Below are positions 55,400-64,000 of a stretch of 64,000 nt of DNA, one piece after another; position 1 is the stretch's first letter; each line of letters starts with the position of its first letter. Source of the DNA: Actibacterium sp. MT2.3-13A (GTDB taxonomy: Bacteria; Pseudomonadota; Alphaproteobacteria; Rhodobacterales; Rhodobacteraceae); contig NZ_JAGSOU010000005.1 of NCBI RefSeq assembly GCF_018139985.1, positions 124,001-188,000 of the forward strand, written 5' to 3'. The notes beneath the pieces are model-generated. The model saw nothing but the letters and a program-made list of their open reading frames with translations. It searched no databases and was not told the origin of the DNA. Made by a program: the position numbers and the translations under genes.

Positions 55400-55726
55400 T
55401 TATCCAAGGAGCTTGTCCTGCACATCCTTGCCCCAGCCGAGGTAAAGCCGCCCGTCTGCCTCGATCACCGGGCGCTTCATCAGGGTCGGGTGGGCGGTCA
55501 GCAGGGTCAGCGGATCGCCGGCGCGCTCGGCCTCGGAGAGGCCGCGCCAGGTGGTGGAGCGCCTGTTGATCAGCGCCTCGCCGAATGCGTCGAGAAAGCG
55601 CCGCAAATCCGCCTCCGGCACCCCGTCGCCGCGCACATCGACTTCGTCGGGCTCCCGCCCCGCCGCGGCCAGCGCCCTGCGCGCCGCCCGGCAAGTATCA
55701 CATGTTTTCAAACCGTATAGCCGCAT
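55400..55726 (-). CDS. ArsC/Spx-family thioredoxin-fold protein
   Basis: A 108-residue protein with YGLKTCDTCRAARRAL (Cys9, Cys12; the CxxC is Spx-like), then LINRRSTTWRGLSEAE and HPTLMKRPVIEADGRLYLG, including the RPV motif of the ArsC/YffB group. It is probably a glutathione-dependent reductase such as YffB; arsenate reduction is not supported by neighbours. Start at 55726; the longer frame has no conserved N-terminus. Confidence 0.85.
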   Translation of the reverse strand: MRLYGLKTCDTCRAARRALAAAGREPDEVDVRGDGVPEADLRRFLDAFGEALINRRSTTWRGLSEAERAGDPLTLLTAHPTLMKRPVIEADGRLYLGWGKDVQDKLLG

Positions 55727-55940
55727 GGTGCCCCCTTTTTGCGCCACTATAGCGGGGCACCAGCGGAAGGCGAGACTTCGCCCTTGATTTTCGTCTGATT
55801 CGCCCCACATGCTTGGCCCGTGACGACAGACTTTCTATGACGACCGCTCCTCCTTCAGGGGCAGCCGGAAGGCTTGGAAGACCTGGCTGTGACCTACCCG
55901 TCGCATAATGCGGACGGTTGACTACAAGGAGAGAACGGAA

Positions 55941-56147
55941 ATGCCCACTGGCACCGTGAAATGGTTCAACACCACCAAAGGCTATGGTTTTATTGCGCCC
56001 GATGACGGCGGCAAGGACGTGTTCGTGCACATCTCGGCCGTGGAACGCGCAGGCATGACGGGCCTCGCCGACAACCAGAAGGTCAGCTTCGAGATGATCG
56101 AGGGCCGCGATGGCCGCCAGTCGGCCGGCGACCTGCAGGCGCTCTGA
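55941..56147 (+). CDS. cspA: Cold-shock protein
   Basis: A 68-residue OB-fold RNA chaperone with GTVKWFNTTKGYGFIAPD (RNP1 KGYGFI) and DVFVHIS (RNP2). AAGGAGAG lies eight bases before the ATG. CATAAT (55904-55909) could be the -10 of its promoter, though a -35 is not clear. The 214-base upstream region, shared with the divergent Spx/ArsC-like gene, may include a long leader as in other csp genes. Confidence 0.95.
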   Translation: MPTGTVKWFNTTKGYGFIAPDDGGKDVFVHISAVERAGMTGLADNQKVSFEMIEGRDGRQSAGDLQAL

Positions 56148-56241
56148 ACCATGCATTCCCTGCCGCGCGGGCCCACCGCGCGGCACCTTGGGCCGGGACG
56201 TCCCGTCCGCCCATTCCGCAGAACATCCGGGGCCGCGGGCC

Positions 56242-56496
56242 CTAGTTGCGCGGGCTTTTCGAATAGCTCACATCATCGCGGGCGTCCGCGCGCCGCACGG
56301 CCTCACCGTTGCGGTTCGGCACGCCGCAGCTGACCATCCCGTTGACGAAAACCGGCCGAAGCCCCTCCGGGCAGGAATTCTCGGCCTGCGGATAGGCCCA
56401 GATCGCGACGTCATGTTGCGGCTCCTGGGTCATGCCGGCCCGCACGGGCGCGGCCGCCAGTCCGAGGCCGAGGGCGACGCAAAGTAGGCGGAACAT
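56242..56496 (-). CDS. Small secreted protein of unknown function
   Basis: An 84-residue protein with a signal peptide (MFRLLCVALGLGLAAAPVRA) and a short mature part with two cysteines (ENSCPEGLRPVFVNGMVSCG), likely disulfide-bonded. The family is not recognised. An extended frame to 56538 lacks a signal sequence at its start. Convergent with the cold-shock gene. Confidence 0.68.
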   Translation of the reverse strand: MFRLLCVALGLGLAAAPVRAGMTQEPQHDVAIWAYPQAENSCPEGLRPVFVNGMVSCGVPNRNGEAVRRADARDDVSYSKSPRN

Positions 56497-56589
56497 GCTG
56501 AATACCCCCCTCGAAAATCGTGACTTCCGGCGCAGCATAGCACGGATCGGTCGCGCGCGCGGTCATCGCGGACGGAAGCAGAGCATTTC

Positions 56590-57006
56590 CTATTCCGCGC
56601 GCAGTTCCTGAATCGTCCGCGCACAGGGCGCGCCGCCGTAGAAGGTGTCGAGCAGGCGCTGGAACACCGCCCCGCCGCCCGCCGCGCGGAACAGCGTGGC
56701 CGAGGAGCGCAGCTTGAGCCCGTCGATCGGGCCCATGATCTGCTCGGCGTCGCGCTCGGGATGCGTCAGGACCGCCTCGGCCGCCTCTTCGAGCCGGGGG
56801 CCGAGCACCGGGTCGGCCAGGTAGGCGCGGGCCTCGGCCAGGTTTTCGATGCCGTAATATTTCGCCGTGGCCGAGCGGCCCAGCACGGCAAGCTGGGGAA
56901 AGATGAACCACATCCAGTGCGTCGCCTTGCGCCCCGCGCGCAATTCGGCCAGCGCGGTGGCGTAGGTGTCGGCCTGGGCATCACGGAAGCGGGCGAGGTC
57001 GGGCAT
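56590..57006 (-). CDS. DUF1810 family protein
   Basis: A 138-residue protein beginning MPDLARFRDAQADTYATALAEL, with KATHWMWFIFPQLAVLGRS and YLADPVLGPRLEEAAEAVL, all characteristic of DUF1810. It is soluble and helical; the biochemical role is unknown, though the fold has been linked to calpastatin-like annotation. Single gene, 116 bases from the low-G+C gene. Confidence 0.9.
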   Translation of the reverse strand: MPDLARFRDAQADTYATALAELRAGRKATHWMWFIFPQLAVLGRSATAKYYGIENLAEARAYLADPVLGPRLEEAAEAVLTHPERDAEQIMGPIDGLKLRSSATLFRAAGGGAVFQRLLDTFYGGAPCARTIQELRAE

Positions 57007-57122
57007 CGGATGAGCTTAGCCCAAACGTGCCTCCCGGAACAGAGGGCACCACACGCCCGGTTACAGGATCATTTCTCGGCGCAGCGTTGGGTTGGCACCA
57101 CCCTACAGGTGCCTCAACAACT

Positions 57123-57644
57123 TCACGCGGTTTGAGCCGAAGACACTCGCGCTCCAAGCTTTTCCTCAACGAGACTGAGGCTAGCGTCCCACTCGGGTAA
57201 CTTCGTATCGATGACCCAGTCAAGAAAACCCAATGACTGCCCCTCTTCGTGCTGCGCACGAAGAGCATTCATCATCCATGAAGCTCGCTCTATGTTTAGC
57301 TCATTGGCAAATCTGAAGTATTGCGTAACACCATCCGGGCCAAGAAGCGCGTGGAAATGCCCTGTGTTAACAAGGGGATCTATAATGCGGTAATTGAATC
57401 CCGACATATCGACGAAAAAGTCAACGTCCGATACCTGTCGCGCCACAAATCGCTCTTTTTTTCGTTTCAAAGCTTCACTGAGTTTTCTCAACTCCTCTCG
57501 ATTTATGGCGGTTTCCACTCGAAACAAGCGTTTCGCAGTCGATCTTTGTTGTCGCTGGACGATCCAATTCAACGTGAATTGTATCGCGGCTCCAGATACT
57601 ACGCCCAAAAACAGCCAGAGGGAGTTGAAGAACATCTCACTCAC
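57123..57644 (-). CDS. Low-G+C orphan membrane-anchored protein
   Basis: A 173-residue protein from GTG at 57644, or ATG at 57635, directly after the thyX stop. One N-terminal membrane helix ([19 protein letters not shown]) is followed by a charged coiled-coil-like stretch (residues 40-70) and a soluble C-terminus. No family is recognised. Sampled lines are 47-52% G+C against about 68% nearby, with T/A-ending codons, which suggests recent transfer. It is placed as the downstream gene of thyX. Confidence 0.7.
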   Translation of the reverse strand: MSEMFFNSLWLFLGVVSGAAIQFTLNWIVQRQQRSTAKRLFRVETAINREELRKLSEALKRKKERFVARQVSDVDFFVDMSGFNYRIIDPLVNTGHFHALLGPDGVTQYFRFANELNIERASWMMNALRAQHEEGQSLGFLDWVIDTKLPEWDASLSLVEEKLGARVSSAQTA

Positions 57645-58545
57645 TCAAAACCCCCTGGAACTCCCGCCATTCGCCTTTCGACATGCCGGAGGTCTCCTGC
57701 GTCACCTCTTCGCCCTTCAGCATGCGCCGGATGCAGTCCAGAGCCTTGGCCGAGAGCGTCTCGCCGCCCATCCGGTAATCCTCGAATGCGGCATAGGCGA
57801 AAGGCACCCAGTCGGCCACGACCCGCGCGATGGCCTCGGCATAGACGCGGATCTCGAATTGCGCGTGGGCGTCCGCGCGCAGGCGCAGGAAATGGAAGAG
57901 GTTGTGCAGGTCCACCTTCCAGTACCACTGGGTGTAGATATTGGCGGGCAGGTTCATCCGCGCCAGCTCCCGCGCGAGGCCGGCCTTGCCCTCCTGGCTG
58001 AGCATCTCTTCGTAGTGGTCGTAGCTCCGGGCGCTGTCGGATTTCAGGATCTCCAGCACCCGCGCGGCCTCGGCCCCCCCCAGCACCTCGCCGCGGCCCT
58101 GGTTGTTCACCGTGGACTGCGCGGCCAGCGCGTCGGGCTCGGGGATGTAGAACTCGCGGTCGAGGATCGAGTAGCGGGCCGAATATTCGTTGACGTTGGC
58201 GGTGCGGTGGCGGATCCACTGCCGCGCCACGAAGACCGGCAGTTTGACGTGCAGCTTGATCTCGCACATCTCGAACGGGGTGGAGTGCCAGTGCCGCATC
58301 AGGTAGCGGATCAGCCCCTCGTCATTGCTGACCGATTTGGTGCCCTTGCCGTAGGAGACCCGCGCCGCCTGGCAGATCGCGGCGTCGTCGCCCATGTAGT
58401 CGATCACGCGGACGAAGCCGTGGTCGAGCACCTCGTGGGCGAGGTAGAGATGCTTCTCCATCCCCTCCGACACCGCGCGCAGGGTCTGCCGCGGGGTGGA
58501 GCGCAGCTCTTCGATTTCGGCGATCTGGTCGGGTGTCAGCGGCAT
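57637..58545 (-). CDS. thyX: FAD-dependent thymidylate synthase
   Basis: A 302-residue flavoprotein that methylates dUMP to dTMP. The ThyX motif is [35 protein letters not shown] and [16 protein letters not shown] are also typical. Slightly longer than the bacterial minimum, as in alphaproteobacterial ThyX. Its end abuts or overlaps the low-G+C orphan gene. It is divergent from the surface lipoprotein gene. Confidence 0.96.
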   Translation of the reverse strand: MPLTPDQIAEIEELRSTPRQTLRAVSEGMEKHLYLAHEVLDHGFVRVIDYMGDDAAICQAARVSYGKGTKSVSNDEGLIRYLMRHWHSTPFEMCEIKLHVKLPVFVARQWIRHRTANVNEYSARYSILDREFYIPEPDALAAQSTVNNQGRGEVLGGAEAARVLEILKSDSARSYDHYEEMLSQEGKAGLARELARMNLPANIYTQWYWKVDLHNLFHFLRLRADAHAQFEIRVYAEAIARVVADWVPFAYAAFEDYRMGGETLSAKALDCIRRMLKGEEVTQETSGMSKGEWREFQGVLSE

Positions 58546-58694
58546 CGGGCGGGTCCTTCATCTGGAATTCGTGAGTCGCCCCCCACTATATCTATGTGCG
58601 GCGACTGGCGGAACAGCCACATGCTGTGGCCTCCACGGTCCCTCTCCGGGCGCATCCTTTTGGCAACGGATGTCGGCGGCGTTTTGCGAATGGA

Positions 58695-58723
58695 TTGACT
58701 TTTCGAGGACTTAAGAGGACGAT
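58695..58723 (+). promoter_or_regulatory. Possible promoter of the lipoprotein-Slam operon
   Basis: TTGACT (58695-58700) and GACGAT (58718-58723) are spaced 17 bases apart, 46 bases before the ATG. The -35 is strong and the -10 weak. No RirA, Irr or Fur box was recognised nearby. Confidence 0.35.
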
Positions 58724-58768
58724 TTCACGAAAAGCGCCATTTCATAGAGCAAAAGAGCGAGCGGGTTC

Positions 58769-59809
58769 ATGGGACAGAAATTGATCTTGGCAGCGCTGCT
58801 GCTGCCCTTGGCAGCATGTTCGTCGGGCGTCGGCACGAACCCCGTCACCGGCGGCGGAACGGGCGGGGGCACCGGCGGCACGGGCGGCGGCGGCATCACC
58901 AGCGACCGCACCATGCCCCCCGGCACGGCCAGCCCCAGCCCGCGCAACAGCCTCTACCGTTACGAACCCAGCGACGGCGAGGGCAGCGGCTACGCCACCG
59001 GCTTTGCCTACGATTCCACGAATGACACCTTCACGGTGGACAACCTGGCCTTCGACGGGGACAACTCCTACACGCGCGACGCCGTGGTGGGCAGCCTCGG
59101 CCCCTATGCGGTCTACGAGAACGCCAACCTGTTCAACGACTCCACGACCGGCGCGCCGATCACACAGTTTTCGCACAAGGTGCTCTACGGCGTCAGCACC
59201 AACACCGATGGCAATGGCGATGCCACCGCAGAATTCGCCATCGTGCGGACCGGCGCCTATCTCGGCTATGGCTTCGGCGGCTTCATCTACCAGCGCAACG
59301 GCGGCGTGACGCTGCCCACCTCCGGCCAGGCGCGGTATAACGGCGACTACGCCGGTCTGCGCGATTTCGACGGGCGCGGCGGGCTGGAATATGTCACCGG
59401 CGACATGCAGGTGGCGATCGACTTCGAGGATTTCGACGCCGGCGACGCGGTGCAGGGCAGGGTCACCAACCGCCGCATCTTCGACACCGGCGGCACCGAC
59501 ATCACCAACGACATGCTCACCGCGCTGGCGGCGGAATACGGTGGCAGCTATACCGCCCTTCCGACGCTGCTGTTCACCGTGGGCCCCGGCGTGCTGGACG
59601 CCAACGGCGAGATGCTGGGCGGCCTGACCAGCCAGGTGGCCGACGGCAACGGCGATCTGGTCGATTTCGAAAGCGGCAACTACTACGCGCTGCTCTCGGG
59701 CGCCAATGCCGACGAGATCGTGGGCGTGCTGGTCGTCGAGGCCGACGATCCCCGCTACAACGGCGTGACCGTGCGCGAGACCGGCGGCTTCATCCTGTAT
59801 CGCCCCTAA
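58769..59809 (+). CDS. TbpB-like surface lipoprotein
   Basis: A 346-residue lipoprotein with lipobox LAAC (Cys17), then a Gly/Thr linker (about residues 27-42) and a beta-rich domain. The C-terminal half (GFGGFIYQRNGG, GDYAGLRDFDGRGGLEYVTG, GNYYALLSGANADEIVGVLV) resembles the eight-strand barrel of transferrin-binding-protein-B-like solute-binding lipoproteins. The Slam gene starts four bases after its stop, so it is probably the Slam cargo and is exposed at the cell surface. Its ligand is unknown; transferrin is unlikely in a free-living organism. Confidence 0.8.
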   Translation: MGQKLILAALLLPLAACSSGVGTNPVTGGGTGGGTGGTGGGGITSDRTMPPGTASPSPRNSLYRYEPSDGEGSGYATGFAYDSTNDTFTVDNLAFDGDNSYTRDAVVGSLGPYAVYENANLFNDSTTGAPITQFSHKVLYGVSTNTDGNGDATAEFAIVRTGAYLGYGFGGFIYQRNGGVTLPTSGQARYNGDYAGLRDFDGRGGLEYVTGDMQVAIDFEDFDAGDAVQGRVTNRRIFDTGGTDITNDMLTALAAEYGGSYTALPTLLFTVGPGVLDANGEMLGGLTSQVADGNGDLVDFESGNYYALLSGANADEIVGVLVVEADDPRYNGVTVRETGGFILYRP

Positions 59810-59813
59810 GGCG

Positions 59814-61184
59814 GTGTCTCCGCTGCGCCTGATCCGAAGGCTGGCGCTCTGCGCCGGCCTCATGCTGGGCGCGGCCGGCGGCGCGCTGGCCGCCCCTGTC
59901 ACCCTGACCCCGGAGGAGATGCGCGCAGCGGCCGCGCAGGCGCTGGAAGTCCATGACGACCGGCTCGCCCTGACCCTGGCGGAGGCGCTGCTGCTGCGCG
60001 ACCCGCGGGACGGCTTCGCCCTGATCATCCGGTCGCGCGCCGCCCGCAACCTCGGCGACAATGCCACCGCCCGGCGCGCCGCGCGCGCGGCCTGGGACCT
60101 GGCACAGAGCGACGGCGACCGCTACGCCGCGGCGCTGGTCATGGCACAGGCGCTGTCGTCGGACGGCCACCGCACCCGGGCGCAGCTGTGGCTGCGCCGC
60201 GCCGCGCAATTCGCCCCCGACGACCGCAGCGCGGCGCTGATCGCGCGCGATTTCCGCTATCTGCGCGGCCGCAACCCCTGGTCCACGCAGCTGCGTTTCG
60301 GCGTCACCCCCTCGTCCAACATCAACAACGGCTCGAAATCCGACACGATGGTGATCGGCGGGCTGCCCTTCGCGCTGAGCGGCGGCGCGCAGGCGCTGTC
60401 GGGGCTGGAGATCAGCTATGGCGCCAGCACGCGCTACAGCCGCGACCTGTCCGAGGGGCTGACCCTGCACGTCGGCGGCGCGTTCGAGGGCAAGGCCTAT
60501 CGCCTGTCTGACGCGGCGCGGCGCAAGGCGCCGGGGCTGGGCGCCTCGGACCTCGCCTATCAGGCGGTGGAACTGAGCTTCGGCGCCACGATCCGTGGCA
60601 CGCGCCCCGCCAGCCCGCTGGACGCGACGCTGCGGCTGGGCCGGAATTTCTACGGCGGGGCGCATCTGGCCGATTACGCGGCGGCCGAACTGGCCAAGAC
60701 CGTGACCCTTGGCCGGCACGATCAGCTGCGCTTCTCCCTGGCCGCGGAGGAGCAGTGGCGCAAGGATCGCGCCGTCCGCTCGTCCACGGCGCTGACCGGC
60801 CGGGTGGACTGGCGCACCCGCATCGGCAATTCGGGGTTGCTGCAACTGTCGCTGGGCCTGCGCGACACCGAATCCGACAGCGCGATCATCGCCCACTCGG
60901 CGCAGATCGCGGGGCTGGACTACCGCTTTCTAAAGCCGGTCTTCGGCGCCTATCTGGGCCTATCCGCGGCTTACGAGTCGCGCGATTACGACCAGTCGCT
61001 TTTCGGCGCCCGGCCGCGCCGCGACGACAAGCTGATGCTGGGCGCGAGCGTCTTCCTGCCCGAATACGACTATTACGGCTTCGCCCCCGAGATCGGCCTC
61101 AGCGTGGTCACCAACCGCTCCAACGAGGCGATCTACGAGACCGAGGATATCGGGCTGACGCTGGGCTTCCGCTCGGCTTTCTGA
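59814..61184 (+). CDS. Slam-type surface lipoprotein translocator (DUF560)
   Basis: 456 residues from a GTG four bases after the lipoprotein stop (AAGG upstream). A signal peptide ends near ALAA (residue 27). Residues about 30-150 form TPR-like helices. From about residue 155, RFGVTPSSNINNGSKSDTM starts the DUF560 outer-membrane barrel, which ends with FRSAF, a terminal Phe as for barrel assembly. Slam proteins move lipoproteins such as TbpB across the outer membrane, and the partner gene is directly upstream. Confidence 0.85.
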   Translation: MSPLRLIRRLALCAGLMLGAAGGALAAPVTLTPEEMRAAAAQALEVHDDRLALTLAEALLLRDPRDGFALIIRSRAARNLGDNATARRAARAAWDLAQSDGDRYAAALVMAQALSSDGHRTRAQLWLRRAAQFAPDDRSAALIARDFRYLRGRNPWSTQLRFGVTPSSNINNGSKSDTMVIGGLPFALSGGAQALSGLEISYGASTRYSRDLSEGLTLHVGGAFEGKAYRLSDAARRKAPGLGASDLAYQAVELSFGATIRGTRPASPLDATLRLGRNFYGGAHLADYAAAELAKTVTLGRHDQLRFSLAAEEQWRKDRAVRSSTALTGRVDWRTRIGNSGLLQLSLGLRDTESDSAIIAHSAQIAGLDYRFLKPVFGAYLGLSAAYESRDYDQSLFGARPRRDDKLMLGASVFLPEYDYYGFAPEIGLSVVTNRSNEAIYETEDIGLTLGFRSAF

Positions 61185-61257
61185 GCCGCGGCCGCATTGC
61201 CCCTCGAACCCCGCGCGCGATATGTTACTTTGACCGCAAACAAGGGAGAGTTTTGCG

Positions 61258-61686
61258 ATGGAAATCCGTTACCTGCACACCATGGTCCGCGTGAAGGACC
61301 TGGAGAAGACCATGGCCTTCTTCCGCCTGCTGGGGCTGAAGGAAACCCGACGCTACGACAGCGAAGAGGGCCGTTTTTCGCTGATCTTCATGGCCCCGCC
61401 GGGCCAGGAGGATTGCCCGGTCGAGCTGACCTACAACTGGGACGGCGACGAGGGGCTGCCCTCGGACAGCCGCCATTTCGGCCATCTCGCCTACGAGGTC
61501 GAGGACATCTACGCCATGTGCCAGCACCTGATGGACAACGGCGTGACCATCAACCGCCCCCCGCGCGACGGGCGCATGGCCTTCGTGCGCAGCCCCGACA
61601 ACATCTCGGTCGAGCTGCTGCAGATGGGCGGGGCCAAGGCCCCGGCCGAGCCCTGGGTCAGCATGGAAAATATCGGGCACTGGTAG
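61258..61686 (+). CDS. VOC/glyoxalase I family protein
   Basis: A 142-residue protein of the vicinal-oxygen-chelate fold. LHTMVRVKDLEKTMAFFRLLG (His, metal) and GHLAYEVEDIYAMCQ (His) are present, then PDNISVELLQ (Glu) completes the set of likely metal ligands, in line with lactoylglutathione lyase. Enzyme identity beyond VOC family is not sure. AGGGAG precedes the ATG. Confidence 0.88.
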   Translation: MEIRYLHTMVRVKDLEKTMAFFRLLGLKETRRYDSEEGRFSLIFMAPPGQEDCPVELTYNWDGDEGLPSDSRHFGHLAYEVEDIYAMCQHLMDNGVTINRPPRDGRMAFVRSPDNISVELLQMGGAKAPAEPWVSMENIGHW

Positions 61687-61761
61687 GGTCAGCCAAGGTC
61701 AGCGTCCGCCCCGCGCGAGGGCATCGCGCCGGGCGGGCGGGGCCGTCTGCCCGCGGCCGGG

Positions 61762-62259
61762 TCAGTAGATGTAGCGGATCTGGTCGCTCCAGTAGCGCTC
61801 CATCCGGCGCAGGGTCGCGGTGATCTCGTCCAGCCGGTCGAGGCCTAGCACACCCTTCTGCTCCATCCCCTCGGCATGGCGCTGGAAAAGCTCGGTCACG
61901 ACGTCGCGCACCTCGCGCCCCTTTGGGGTCAACCGCACCCGCACCGAGCGCCGGTCGCTCTCGCAGCGCTGGTGGTGCATGTAGCCCTTTTCCACCAGTT
62001 TCTTGAGGTTGTAGGAGACGTTAGAGCCCTGGTAATAGCCGCGGCTTTTCAGCTCTCCGGCGGTGACCTCGTGGTCGCCCACGTTGAACAGCAGCAGCGC
62101 CTGCACCGCGTTCAGCTCCAGCACGCCCACGCGCTCGAACTCGTCCTTGATCACATCCAGCAGCAGCCGGTGCAGCCGCTCGACCAAGGCCAGGGCCTCC
62201 AGATAGCTTGTCATGAAGCCGTGCCGCGCCGGCGCCATCAGGGGGGGCTGGATACTCAT
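61762..62259 (-). CDS. MarR family regulator (LdtR-like)
   Basis: A 165-residue winged-helix regulator. VLELNAVQALLLFNVGDHEV, the recognition helix region SRGYYQGSNVSYNLKKLVEK, and the wing CESDRRSVRVRLTPKGREV identify the MarR fold. It resembles the LdtR group of alphaproteobacteria, which controls cell-wall and stress genes. Its Shine-Dalgarno sequence GGAGGGAGA is one arm of a perfect 11-base inverted repeat in the leader, so translation is probably structure-controlled. Confidence 0.9.
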   Translation of the reverse strand: MSIQPPLMAPARHGFMTSYLEALALVERLHRLLLDVIKDEFERVGVLELNAVQALLLFNVGDHEVTAGELKSRGYYQGSNVSYNLKKLVEKGYMHHQRCESDRRSVRVRLTPKGREVRDVVTELFQRHAEGMEQKGVLGLDRLDEITATLRRMERYWSDQIRYIY

Positions 62260-62264
62260 CTGTC

Positions 62265-62308
62265 TCTCCCTCCGTCTCTCGGGATGAGATCAGGGATACG
62301 GAGGGAGA
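62265..62308 (-). promoter_or_regulatory. Leader hairpin sequestering the MarR ribosome site
   Basis: TCTCCCTCCGT and ACGGAGGGAGA are exact reverse complements separated by 22 bases. On the minus strand the second arm contains the Shine-Dalgarno sequence five to six bases before the ATG. It could also be an operator. Confidence 0.6.
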
Positions 62309-62355
62309 ACCAAAGATTCGGTTAAAACACGAAAAAACTTCGCCGGATCTTTCGC

Positions 62356-62616
62356 TCAGCGGGCGCCGGCATGGGTTGCGATCTCGTCGATCAGCGCGGC
62401 GAACCGCTCCGGCGCCGGGGCCTGGCCCGTGACCCACTGGTAGAGATCCTGGTCGTTCTCCTCCATCAGCGCGTCCAGCAGATCGAGTTGCGGCGCGGTC
62501 ATCGCGGCCAGCTTCGCGTCGGCGAAGCGGCCCAGGATGATATCCATCTCCTTGGTGCCGCGGTGCCAGGCGCGCATTTTCATGCGTTTCAGGCGGTTTT
62601 CCGGTGTTTCGGCCAT
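62356..62616 (-). CDS. sdhE: Succinate dehydrogenase assembly factor SdhE
   Basis: An 86-residue protein: LKRMKMRAWHRGTKEMDIIL has the RGxxE motif that promotes covalent FAD attachment to SdhA. A helical bundle follows (FADAKLAAM, LDALMEENDQDLYQWV). The start overlaps the stop of the upstream XRE regulator by one base (TGATG), so the two are translationally coupled. Confidence 0.92.
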   Translation of the reverse strand: MAETPENRLKRMKMRAWHRGTKEMDIILGRFADAKLAAMTAPQLDLLDALMEENDQDLYQWVTGQAPAPERFAALIDEIATHAGAR

Positions 62617-63020
62617 CAGGCCCCCTCTTTCAGTGTCGCGCGCAGGCGCTTTTCCAGCAGGCCCAGCCGGTCGGCCATGGCGTTCATCTCGGTCTTGACC
62701 TGGCGGATCTCGGTCAGCATGGCCCGCACGTCGGCGGGCAGAATAGCCTCTTCGGCGGGCGCGTCCAGCCCGTCGCCCTCGCCGTTCAGCAGCCACATGA
62801 TCGAGACGTTCAGCAGCCCCGCCAGCATCTGCAGCCGGTTGGCGCGCGGCTCGGCCATGTCGTCCTCCCAGGCGCGCACGGTCTTGAGCTTGACGCCCAG
62901 CCGCCTGGCCAGTTCCGCCTGGCTCAGGCCGACCGCCTCGCGGGCGCCGGCCAGCCGGTCGCCGAAGGTGGCGATTTCGTTCGAATACCAGTCGGTGTTG
63001 CCTTCGTTTGCGTCGCTCAT
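62616..63020 (-). CDS. XRE-family regulator
   Basis: A 134-residue protein with an XRE helix-turn-helix at about residues 18-75 (AGAREAVGLSQAELARRLGV, KTVRAWEDDMAEPRANR). A C-terminal helical tail follows, probably coiled-coil (EIRQVKTEMNAMADRLGLLEKR). Coupled to sdhE downstream; the biological link is unclear. Divergent from the aminotransferase gene. GAGGGGAC precedes the ATG. Confidence 0.88.
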   Translation of the reverse strand: MSDANEGNTDWYSNEIATFGDRLAGAREAVGLSQAELARRLGVKLKTVRAWEDDMAEPRANRLQMLAGLLNVSIMWLLNGEGDGLDAPAEEAILPADVRAMLTEIRQVKTEMNAMADRLGLLEKRLRATLKEGA

Positions 63021-63074
63021 CGTCCCCTCCGCTGCGCCAATCCCGCTTGAACGGGTGTCCTGTGCAGCCTATGA

Positions 63075-64000
<926 letters not shown>

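Noticed and set aside
55400-55726. Arsenate reductase with an ars operon
   Set aside because: The CxxC and RPV pattern fits Spx/YffB-like proteins, and no arsR, arsB or acr3 gene is near.

Overview
The window is about 68-70% G+C and densely packed. It comes from an alphaproteobacterial chromosome, most likely of the Rhodobacterales (Roseobacter/Paracoccaceae type). The signs are a PutR-type Lrp regulator beside a PutA without its own DNA-binding domain, a PleD-like diguanylate cyclase beside a DUF3572 gene, an H-NOX/diguanylate cyclase pair, a GAAC-N7-GAAC LexA box, ThyX, and a MetR/metF divergon. No rRNA, CRISPR array, insertion sequence or prophage was seen. Two tRNA genes are present: Glu(UUC) and Leu(UAA).

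Layout. 0-7 kb: two divergent groups of TadE/TadG-like pseudopilin genes around a glutamate dehydrogenase gene. 7-14 kb: pirin, a TetR repressor with a perfect palindromic operator, a small lipoprotein, homoserine dehydrogenase, glpX, recJ and tRNA-Glu. 14-21 kb: signalling genes (H-NOX-like protein with HNOBA-GGDEF cyclase; PleD-like cyclase), a DUF4153 membrane protein, a HAD phosphatase and a four-EF-hand secreted protein. 21-30 kb: DUF983, NUDIX, an EamA transporter, a carnitine dehydrogenase-thioesterase fusion, an aldo/keto reductase, a DsrE-like protein, a LexA-boxed ImuA homologue, an MFS transporter and metG. 30-45 kb: putR/putA, rhomboid protease, suhB, metR/metF, thioesterase, DUF2235 hydrolase, an orphan molybdenum hydroxylase large subunit, ornithine decarboxylase and a divergent Lrp regulator. 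45-52 kb: valS, DUF1992, an isochorismatase-like hydrolase opposite a GlxA-type regulator, and thrS. 52-55 kb: a bufferin operon. 55-64 kb: Spx/ArsC-like protein, cold-shock protein, DUF1810, a low-G+C orphan gene, thyX, a TbpB-like lipoprotein with a Slam translocon, a glyoxalase-family protein, MarR, XRE-sdhE and a truncated aminotransferase.

The most notable system is the bufA-bufB-bufC-doxX operon (52495-55013). It encodes a DUF2282 precursor with four cysteines, a DUF692 (MNIO) iron enzyme, a DUF2063 partner and a DoxX membrane protein, and should make a copper-binding, thiooxazole-modified peptide. Second is a surface-lipoprotein export pair (58769-61184). Third is an H-NOX homologue that has lost all four canonical haem-contact residues and carries a cysteine cluster where the haem-propionate motif should be, although it is still paired with a diguanylate cyclase.

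Outside the genes, a 22-base element (CTTCTTCTTGG, three variable bases, AAATACTC) occurs seven times. Every copy downstream of an identifiable gene lies after its stop codon and reads in that gene's sense; two pairs face each other between convergent genes. It behaves like a clade-specific 3'-end signal. Other regulatory structures are two hairpins that enclose translation starts (DUF1992, MarR), a hairpin between bufA and bufB, a MetR box, and three TGAC repeats phased at 21 bases before an Lrp gene.
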